From assembly GCA_944364005.1 (NCBI GenBank), contig CALVVW010000073.1, forward strand, positions 1 to 5,253: a stretch of DNA of 5,253 bases, read 5' to 3'. The notes under the pieces were generated by a model. It searched no databases, was not told the DNA's origin, and saw only the letters and a list, made by a program, of their open reading frames with translations. The stretch comes from an uncultured Bacilli bacterium. Its GTDB lineage: Bacteria > Bacillota_I > Bacilli_A > RF39 > UBA660. A program made the position numbers and the translations under genes. Shown here piece by piece: positions 1 through 4,267 of the stretch; positions within the stretch are counted from its first letter, which is position 1; each line of letters begins with the position of its first letter.

Positions 1-24
1 AAAAGAAAAGAGGAGTGATTATTT

Positions 25-189
25 ATGGAAAAAGTATTAGGGGAAGGACAAAAATTTGAAAGAATTAGAAGAGTTACTGGTTATTTAGCAGGTGATGTTT
101 CTAGATTTAATAATGGTAAACGTGCTGAAGAACGTGATCGTGTAAAACATACAGGAATCAAAGAAATTATGACTAAAGAAGGTAAGTAA
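25..189 (+). CDS. Small NrdD-type glycyl-radical domain protein (54 aa)
   Basis: The 54-codon ORF runs from ATG at 25 to TAA at 187-189 and has a good ribosome binding site (AGGAG, 11-15). Residues 13-42 resemble the C-terminal glycyl-radical domain of anaerobic ribonucleotide reductase NrdD: RRVTGYL at 15-21, then FNNGKRAEERDRVKH at 28-42. E. coli NrdD has RRVCGYLG followed by a FN-x-GK...RVKH block. Gly19 is the predicted radical site. The rest of NrdD is not here: an in-frame TGA at 16-18 lies just upstream, and no zinc-site cysteines precede the motif. Short ORFs of this type are often annotated as anaerobic ribonucleoside-triphosphate reductase. It lies 1 nt before nrdG, so the two are almost certainly co-transcribed and probably co-translated. 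It may be a separate radical-bearing subunit, a spare-part protein like YfiD/GrcA for pyruvate formate-lyase, or a split-off NrdD tail. The motif assignment is confident; the precise role is inference. Confidence 0.82.
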   Translation: MEKVLGEGQKFERIRRVTGYLAGDVSRFNNGKRAEERDRVKHTGIKEIMTKEGK

Positions 190-190
190 T

Positions 191-742
191 ATGAAAATAA
201 GATTGGCTGCTTATTTGCAACCAGATTCTATTGTAGATGGTGAAGGCATTCGAACTGTTTTATGGACACAAGGATGCCCGCATCATTGTCCAGGGTGTCA
301 TAATCCTGATACACATGATTTTGAAGCTGGTGCCTTGATAGATGTTGATGAGGTTATTTCTGAACTTCAAAAAATAAAACATCAAGACGGAATAACTTTA
401 TCTGGAGGAGATCCTGTTTGCCAAGCTGATGCTTGTTATGAAATTAGTAAAGCAGCTCATTCTCTAGGTCTTAATGTATGGTGTTATACCGGATTTACTT
501 ATGAGGCAATGTTACAAAATCCTAAAGCAAGAAGATTATTAGAACAGATTGATGTTTTAGTAGATGGTAAATTTGTCTTGGAAGAAAAAAGTTATGATCT
601 TTATTTTAGAGGTTCCAGGAATCAGAGGATTATTGATGTTCCTAAAAGTTTGAAAGAAGAAAAAGTAGTACTCATTGATAAATATATGCAAAATAAAAAT
701 TATGAAATTACTTATTCTAAACCAGATTATCTATTTATATAA
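191..742 (+). CDS. nrdG: Anaerobic ribonucleotide reductase activating protein NrdG
   Basis: This is the 183-residue radical-SAM activase of class III ribonucleotide reductase. It binds a 4Fe-4S cluster, cleaves S-adenosylmethionine and abstracts hydrogen from the NrdD glycine to generate the catalytic radical for anaerobic dNTP synthesis. The cluster motif CPHHCPGC (CxxxCxxC) has cysteines at 29, 33 and 36. It is preceded by the family signature DGEGIRTVLWTQGC at 16-29. The SAM-binding SGGDP is at 71-75, VWCYTGFTYE at 96-105, DVLVDGKF near 121-128, and the late FRGSRNQRIIDV block near 139-150. It is slightly longer than E. coli NrdG (154 residues), because of a lysine-rich C-terminal tail. 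The start at 191 has an AGAAGG ribosome binding site inside the end of the preceding small ORF, 1 nt after that stop. The last codons lie in the terminator hairpin. Identity is secure. Confidence 0.97.
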   Translation: MKIRLAAYLQPDSIVDGEGIRTVLWTQGCPHHCPGCHNPDTHDFEAGALIDVDEVISELQKIKHQDGITLSGGDPVCQADACYEISKAAHSLGLNVWCYTGFTYEAMLQNPKARRLLEQIDVLVDGKFVLEEKSYDLYFRGSRNQRIIDVPKSLKEEKVVLIDKYMQNKNYEITYSKPDYLFI

Positions 743-755
743 TCTGGTTTTTAAT
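719..755 (+). terminator. Rho-independent terminator overlapping the nrdG stop
   Basis: A perfect 12-bp stem has its left arm at 719-730 (AAACCAGATTAT) and its right arm at 739-750. The loop is 8 nt, and the stem is followed by a short T-rich run. The nrdG TAA (740-742) lies in the right arm, so the last codons of nrdG double as the terminator. The stem is strong but the downstream T run is interrupted (TTTTTAATTT), so termination may be incomplete. Confidence 0.8.
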
Positions 756-784
756 TTAACAAAATAGTGTAATAAACGTATTAT
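756..784 (+). promoter_or_regulatory. Sigma-A-like promoter of the decayed gene
   Basis: The -35 box is TTAACA at 756-761 and the -10 box TATTAT at 779-784, separated by exactly 17 bp. Transcription would begin near 791. It sits just after the nrdG terminator and upstream of the decayed reading frame at 810-1120, and is probably that gene's original promoter. The boxes fit well, but in such AT-rich DNA chance matches are common. Confidence 0.5.
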
Positions 785-805
785 GTTTTTATAGGATAGT
801 GTAAT
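764..805 (+). repeat. 10-bp direct repeat pair ATAGTGTAAT
   Basis: ATAGTGTAAT occurs at 764-773 and again at 796-805, a 32-bp period. The pair straddles the -10 box of the promoter at 756-784. It may be an operator-like direct repeat, a local duplication, or a remnant of the deletion that removed the start of the decayed gene. The length is modest for DNA this AT-rich, so no function is assigned. Confidence 0.35.
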
Positions 806-809
806 TTAA

Positions 810-1120
810 GTAGATAATACTAAGGATGTAAAAAAGTTACAGAATGATAGTGAAAAGTTAAAGAATTTTCATTGCTTATATGATTTATGTATAGAAAAAA
901 TGAATGCTATTTATGATAACAAAAAGAAATTAGGAACTATTCATTTTGATTTGTAAAATACTGGAAATGATAATCTTTCTTCTGGATTTGTAAAGGTGAT
1001 TTTTTACTACAAGAGATTTAATCTGTAGAAATACAATTTACAGATAAAGATATTATTCAAACTACTGACTATCAACTACAATGGTTGAGTGAAGAAGAAT
1101 TACAGAGTATTAATTCTTAA
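810..1120 (+). pseudogene. Decayed gene of unknown function (about 100 codons)
   Basis: A continuous protein-like reading is recovered only by allowing three lesions. Frame 1 runs from 810 (VDNTKDVKKLQND...) and is broken by TAA at 954-956. It continues in the same frame through SSGFVK to about 994. There the reading moves to the next frame, as if one A had been lost from the A run at 992-994, giving GDFLLQEI. A second TAA follows at 1019-1021, then SVEIQF...WLSEEELQSINS and the natural TAA at 1118-1120. Both internal stops are one C-to-T change from CAA (Gln). No start codon with a ribosome binding site is left; another TAA lies at 807-809. The reconstructed product is soluble and charged, with no membrane segment. 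I do not recognise the family. A promoter (756-784) and terminator (1162-1197) flank it. The decay is seen directly; the ancestral sequence is inference. Confidence 0.65.
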
Positions 1121-1161
1121 TTTTTGGATTAAGTTTTAATTTATTACTATAAGTTGGTATG

Positions 1162-1197
1162 AAAAGTGGAAATAGTTATTTTCCATTTTTTTCTTTT
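1162..1197 (+). terminator. Rho-independent terminator after the decayed gene
   Basis: The left arm 1162-1172 (AAAAGTGGAAA) pairs with the right arm 1180-1190 over 11 bp with one G-T wobble, around a 7-nt loop. The right arm runs into a T-rich tract (T at 1186-1192 and 1194-1197). It ends transcription from the decayed gene and insulates the next gene at 1226. Confidence 0.78.
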
Positions 1198-1198
1198 G

Positions 1199-1207
1199 TG
1201 ATATTAT
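1199..1207 (+). promoter_or_regulatory. Extended -10 promoter element for the membrane-protein gene
   Basis: TGATATTAT at 1199-1207 fits an extended -10 box (TGn-TATTAT). The position 17 bp upstream (TTTTCC, 1179-1184) is a poor -35 box, so the extended -10 would carry recognition. The same 9-mer forms the -10 region upstream of the gene at 3301. Transcription would begin near 1214, leaving a leader of about 12 nt before the ATG at 1226. Confidence 0.45.
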
Positions 1208-1225
1208 TATAGTAGAGGTAAGTAT

Positions 1226-1942
1226 ATGAAGATGAAAAAAGTAAAATCAAATGATAAAAATCATATTCGACAAAAGTGGTATGAGAAACGATTAATTTTT
1301 AAAAGTTTTGTTTGTTTAATATATTTAATTGTTATTACTATTTTAATTGTTTGTATTTATCAACTCTATAATGAAAAAGAAGAAATTCTTCCTTGGAGTC
1401 AAGTAGAGTCTGTTGATGATTATAGTTATATTACTATTTCTAAAATGAGTGAGAAGTTTGCATATTATCAGGATTCTAATAAGGAGATTCATTTTGTTAT
1501 TGAACAAGAAGATACTGGTCTTTGGCATACATACTTGATTGCTATTGATGCAGCTGATTATGATAAATATAAAGCAATTATTGATTATACTTATGAACGT
1601 ACTGCTGAAGTACCTGAACCAGTTAAAGTATATGGATATCCTGTTGTTATTGATGATGAGTTAAAGCAATTAGCTATTCAAAATATAACTAACTTTGTTC
1701 CTGCAGAAAATGAAGTAGTTATTACAAATGAGAATTTTAATACTTATCTAACCAATAGTTATTTAGATACTACGATTCCACAAAGAGAACAGTTTAGTGT
1801 TGTACTTTGTATTGTAATTATTATTTTAATTATTGTTTTATTTTTATTTATTCTTACTTTGTTTGATAGAGATAAAATTGTATATCAAAAAGTAGAAGAT
1901 GTTTATCATAAGAAAAAGAAACTGTTTTCTGTTAGAAAGTAG
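1226..1942 (+). CDS. Two-transmembrane protein with extracytoplasmic domain, unknown function
   Basis: The protein has 238 residues. The ATG at 1226 is preceded by GAGG at 1215-1218 at normal spacing; a second Met at residue 3 is too far from it. A short, very basic cytoplasmic N-terminus (1-26) precedes a hydrophobic segment at about 27-47. A domain of about 140 residues follows (48-190), rich in acidic and aromatic residues. A second membrane segment at about 191-213 leads to a basic cytoplasmic tail with a KKKK run. By the positive-inside rule both termini are cytoplasmic and the central domain faces outward. That domain has an alternating beta-type pattern (VKVYGYPVVIDDELK, 133-147) and a single Cys-free fold; cysteines occur only in the membrane segments. 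I do not recognise a family. No terminator is evident before the next gene, which has its own promoter 4 bp after this stop. Confidence 0.8.
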   Translation: MKMKKVKSNDKNHIRQKWYEKRLIFKSFVCLIYLIVITILIVCIYQLYNEKEEILPWSQVESVDDYSYITISKMSEKFAYYQDSNKEIHFVIEQEDTGLWHTYLIAIDAADYDKYKAIIDYTYERTAEVPEPVKVYGYPVVIDDELKQLAIQNITNFVPAENEVVITNENFNTYLTNSYLDTTIPQREQFSVVLCIVIIILIIVLFLFILTLFDRDKIVYQKVEDVYHKKKKLFSVRK

Positions 1943-1946
1943 TAGT

Positions 1947-1975
1947 TTGATAAAAATTTTATTTTTATATATACT
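1947..1975 (+). promoter_or_regulatory. Sigma-A-like promoter of the FemAB-family gene
   Basis: The -35 box is TTGATA at 1947-1952 and the -10 box TATACT at 1970-1975, with a 17-bp spacer. It begins 4 bp after the stop of the preceding gene. The expected start near 1982 leaves a leader of only about 12 nt, which begins at the ribosome binding site GAAGGTGA (1982-1989) for the ATG at 1994. Confidence 0.7.
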
Positions 1976-1993
1976 AATATTGAAGGTGATATT

Positions 1994-3220
1994 ATGCAAT
2001 TTTTAGAGATTACAGAAAAAGAATATCGTAAGTTTTGGGAAACTCATCCGTTAAAAACTTTTTTATCCGCACCTGAGATTGGTGAACTTAGAAAAAGTAA
2101 TGGCTGGGATGTTTATTTTGTTGGGGTTAAAGATGATAATGATGTAGTTGCAGCAGCGATGATTGTCTCTCATAAGCGTCATTTTGGTAAATATGAATTT
2201 TATTCTCCTAGAGGAGTTTTAGTTGATTATGAGAATAAAGAGTTATTAGATTATTTTTTAAAGGAAATTAAGAATTTTGTTAGAAAACACCATGGCTATA
2301 TTTTTAGAATGGATCCTTATGTTATTTATAAAGAAAGAGATATTGATGGTAATATAGTAGAAGATGGTGTAGATCATAGTAATGTTGTTTCTCATTTAGA
2401 AAGTTTGGGATTTAAAAAGGTAAGTATTCCTGATATGGAACAAGTTGGTTGGATGTTTTCTTTACCACTAGAAGGAAAGAGTTGCGAACAAATATTAAAA
2501 GAGATGAAGCCTAATACTAGAAATACGATTCGTAAGACTGAAAAAATTGGTATTACTGTGAAAGAATTAGGATATGATGAATTGGATCGATTTCAAAATA
2601 TTATGGTGGAAACTGGAGAAAGAAAGAATTTTTCTATTCGTAGTGTAGATTACTATCAAAAAATGTATGAACTTTTTCATGATAAAGGTGAAGTTAAATA
2701 TTATGTTACAGAGTTAGATTTAGTAAAGTATCAGAAAAAATTAGAAGAAGATAAAAAAGCTGCTGAAGATAAGTTATCTAAACTTAGTGATGCGAAATAT
2801 AATGAAGGTCAAAAGAAAAACCTAGAGAATGAAATTGCTTCTTATGAGAAGAGAATTAAAGAAGCAGAGGCTATTAGGAAAGAAAAAAATACGGATGTCA
2901 TTACTTTATCTGGTTCGATGTTTATGATTATACAGCCTGAAATTATTTATTTATCTAGTGGTAATTATGAAGAGTTTATGAAGTTTAATTCTCAGTATTT
3001 ATTACAATGGATGATGATTCAATACGGGATAGAACATGGATTTAAAAAGCATAATTTTTATGGAATTCCAGCTAATATTAATGAGCATCCTAAGGATTAT
3101 GGAATTTATGAGTTTAAACGGGGATTTAATGGTATTGTGGAAGAGTTAATTGGTGAGTTTGAACTCCCTATTACTTGGCATTATTATTTGATTAAGTTTA
3201 TTCACAAAATTAGAAAATAG
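1994..3220 (+). CDS. FemAB-family peptidoglycan bridge aminoacyltransferase (FemX/MurM type)
   Basis: The 408-residue protein matches the FemA/FemB/FemX/MurM family. These non-ribosomal enzymes transfer amino acids from aminoacyl-tRNA to the lysine side chain of the lipid-linked peptidoglycan precursor at the cytoplasmic membrane face. Two GNAT-like halves are visible. The first spans about 1-155 with FYSPRGVLVDY at 69-79. The second spans about 156-240 and 300-395 with MKPNTRNTIRKTEKIGI at 171-187 and the C-terminal signature NFYGIPANINEHP followed by DYGIYEFKRGFNG at 354-380. A charged, Lys/Glu-rich coiled coil at about 244-298 is inserted between them, the helical arm known from FemA. Length is typical (about 400-420). 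It has its own promoter and a strong ribosome binding site (AAGGTGA). Which amino acid and bridge position it serves cannot be read from sequence, so no gene symbol is given. Confidence 0.93.
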   Translation: MQFLEITEKEYRKFWETHPLKTFLSAPEIGELRKSNGWDVYFVGVKDDNDVVAAAMIVSHKRHFGKYEFYSPRGVLVDYENKELLDYFLKEIKNFVRKHHGYIFRMDPYVIYKERDIDGNIVEDGVDHSNVVSHLESLGFKKVSIPDMEQVGWMFSLPLEGKSCEQILKEMKPNTRNTIRKTEKIGITVKELGYDELDRFQNIMVETGERKNFSIRSVDYYQKMYELFHDKGEVKYYVTELDLVKYQKKLEEDKKAAEDKLSKLSDAKYNEGQKKNLENEIASYEKRIKEAEAIRKEKNTDVITLSGSMFMIIQPEIIYLSSGNYEEFMKFNSQYLLQWMMIQYGIEHGFKKHNFYGIPANINEHPKDYGIYEFKRGFNGIVEELIGEFELPITWHYYLIKFIHKIRK

Positions 3221-3242
3221 AGGAAGCTAGGGCTTCTTTTTT
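3221..3242 (+). terminator. Rho-independent terminator after the FemAB-family gene
   Basis: Starting immediately after the TAG stop, GAAGC (3223-3227) pairs with GCTTC (3232-3236) around the loop TAGG. Two more pairs (A-T and a G-T wobble) extend the outer stem, followed by six T at 3237-3242. The T tract continues into the -35 region of the next promoter. Confidence 0.75.
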
Positions 3243-3243
3243 C

Positions 3244-3272
3244 TTGCTTTTTTTTAGTTTTTTTGATATTAT
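3244..3272 (+). promoter_or_regulatory. Promoter of the SAM-binding protein gene
   Basis: The -35 box is TTGCTT at 3244-3249 and the -10 box TATTAT at 3267-3272, with a 17-bp spacer. The TG at 3264-3265 makes it an extended -10. Transcription would start near 3279, leaving a leader of about 21 nt. The promoter lies directly against the preceding terminator, making the gene an independent unit. Confidence 0.65.
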
Positions 3273-3300
3273 ATATGATACTTTTCATAGGGGGATAATT

Positions 3301-4143
3301 ATGAAGTGTGATTACATAAGTTTTGCTCAAAAGATTATTGAAGGTAGATGTTCTACAAATAATGGTAAAGATATTTATCATTCTACTTCTTTTATTTATA
3401 AGACTACTAATGAAGATATGCAACAGTATCAGAAGTATTTAAAAAATCGAAATAGGTCCTTAACTGTTATTTCTTCGTCAGAACAAGTTTTTAATCAAGT
3501 TGTGGAGGGAACTTCTAATATTGATATCTTTGATATTAGTATTTTTCCATATTATTACTTTACCTTAAAAAGAGCAGGTATTCTTTCATTTTCAGAAGTG
3601 AATAAATATTGTGATTTTTTCTATGGTGATATCAATGTAGAATACGATGATTATTATGATGATATGTATGATGAGATGAGAAAATTTCTTGATTCTGATT
3701 CTAAAGAATTCTGGGATAGTTTATTTTCTTTTTATGATTGGTCTGATATTTATTACTCGATGTTATTTTCTACTGAGCCTTATACATTAAAACGTGTTGT
3801 TAATAGGAATAAACATTTACAACCAGCAGAATACTTAAAATTGCATGATACTATTTCAAAAGTTAACTTTACTCCTTATATAGGTGATATTAATCAATTA
3901 GCAAGTGACTTACCATCTTCTTATGATGTAGTTAATTTATCTAATATTTCTACTTATCAATCTGTTGCAAGTTATCGGAAATTGTTGGAGACGATTCCTT
4001 TAGAGGAAAATGGTCAAGTACTAAGTTATTTTTATCAAATTGATGATAAGGTAAGAGATGCCTTTCAAGAGTTAAGTCCTATTTATGATGTTTTTCCTAA
4101 CCATAATGGTATTATGATTTATACAAAAAAAGCAAGTAAGTAG
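3301..4143 (+). CDS. SAM-binding Rossmann-like protein resembling DUF3419/BtaA
   Basis: The product is 280 residues. The ATG at 3301 is chosen because GGGGG at 3290-3294 is well placed; a TTG at 3244 in the same frame overlaps the promoter and cannot be the start. The pattern resembles DUF3419-like proteins, whose best-known member BtaA transfers the 3-amino-3-carboxypropyl group of SAM to diacylglycerol. Visible elements are a first strand and turn LTVISSSEQVFNQVVEG (54-70, where relatives have a glycine-rich SGDQ-type turn), the acidic strand end DIFDIS (75-80, Asp78 expected near SAM), FTLKRAGIL (87-95), FWDSLF (137-142), a late acidic IGDINQL (194-200) and YDVVNLSNISTY (208-219). An acidic Asp/Tyr-rich segment spans 113-125. 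No membrane segment or signal peptide is seen. The fold assignment is from remembered family pattern; substrate and reaction are unknown. The neighbouring FemAB gene suggests, weakly, an envelope role. Confidence 0.62.
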   Translation: MKCDYISFAQKIIEGRCSTNNGKDIYHSTSFIYKTTNEDMQQYQKYLKNRNRSLTVISSSEQVFNQVVEGTSNIDIFDISIFPYYYFTLKRAGILSFSEVNKYCDFFYGDINVEYDDYYDDMYDEMRKFLDSDSKEFWDSLFSFYDWSDIYYSMLFSTEPYTLKRVVNRNKHLQPAEYLKLHDTISKVNFTPYIGDINQLASDLPSSYDVVNLSNISTYQSVASYRKLLETIPLEENGQVLSYFYQIDDKVRDAFQELSPIYDVFPNHNGIMIYTKKASK

Positions 4144-4157
4144 TTACTTGTATTTTT
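4132..4157 (+). terminator. Rho-independent terminator overlapping the stop codon
   Basis: CAAGTAA (4133-4139) pairs perfectly with TTACTTG (4144-4150). One outer G-T wobble extends it, and the loop GTAG contains the TAG stop (4141-4143). A T-rich run follows (4151-4157). As in nrdG, the end of the gene doubles as terminator, and it also shields the downstream tnpB from read-through. Confidence 0.68.
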
Positions 4158-4166
4158 ATATATTAG

Positions 4167-4192
4167 GAATTTGCTTCTCAAAATGCAAATTT
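4167..4192 (+). repeat. Hairpin at the probable left end of the IS200/IS605-type element
   Basis: AATTTGC (4168-4174) pairs with GCAAATT (4185-4191) around a 10-nt loop, with a G-T pair extending the foot. It lies about 75 bp upstream of tnpB and has no T tract, so it is unlikely to be a terminator. Subterminal imperfect palindromes at both ends are the hallmark of IS200/IS605 elements, where TnpA recognises them as single-stranded hairpins. The matching right end lies outside the window, so this assignment is inference. Confidence 0.5.
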
Positions 4193-4212
4193 GAAAACCT
4201 GATAAAAAATAG

Positions 4213-4241
4213 TTGACACACGAACAAATGTATTATATAGT
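4213..4241 (+). promoter_or_regulatory. Near-consensus promoter of tnpB
   Basis: The -35 box is the perfect TTGACA at 4213-4218 and the -10 box TATAGT at 4236-4241, with an exact 17-bp spacer. This is the best promoter match in the window. Transcription should start near 4247-4249, leaving a leader of about 17 nt containing the GGAGG ribosome binding site (4254-4258). Confidence 0.75.
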
Positions 4242-4267
4242 ATTCCCATCAGGGGAGGAATATTATG
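4236..4267 (+). promoter_or_regulatory. Read-through-only hairpin masking the tnpB ribosome binding site and AUG
   Basis: Bases 4236-4246 can pair with 4257-4267 over 11 bp (9 Watson-Crick, 2 G-U) around a 10-nt loop. The right arm holds the last two G of GGAGG and the whole AUG; the rest of the ribosome binding site is in the loop. The left arm overlaps the -10 box and lies upstream of the predicted start site. The tnpB promoter's own transcript would therefore lack it, and only transcripts entering from outside would fold. This matches the logic by which IS10 and IS50 block transposase translation from impinging transcription. The pairing is seen; the function is inferred. Confidence 0.45.

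Noticed and set aside
807..1021. TAA codons at glutamine-like positions, hinting at TAA read as Gln.
   Set aside because: nrdG ends at a TAA that lies within a terminator, the small ORF at 25-189 also ends at TAA, and the same stretch needs a frameshift. Ordinary gene decay explains all of it.
1343..1528. An open frame on the minus strand inside the membrane-protein gene.
   Set aside because: It is antisense to a well-supported gene, has no good ribosome binding site and reads as low-complexity sequence caused by AT-rich DNA.
1987..1995. A third copy of TGATATTAT, as seen in the -10 regions at 1199 and 3264.
   Set aside because: Here it overlaps the ribosome binding site and start codon of the FemAB gene, downstream of a better promoter, so it is coincidental.
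3244..3300. An N-terminal extension of the SAM-binding protein from TTG at 3244.
   Set aside because: The TTG is the -35 box of the gene's promoter and lacks a ribosome binding site, whereas the ATG at 3301 has a well-placed GGGGG.
3202..3423. An open frame on the minus strand across the 3221-3300 intergenic region.
   Set aside because: It runs through a terminator, a poly-T tract and a promoter, and its lysine-rich end is only the complement of the T tract.
4144..4147. TTAC as an IS608-like target site marking the exact left end of the element.
   Set aside because: The bases at the foot of the hairpin do not match the guide pairing expected for TTAC, and TTAC here is also part of the upstream gene's terminator stem. 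The boundary is left open.
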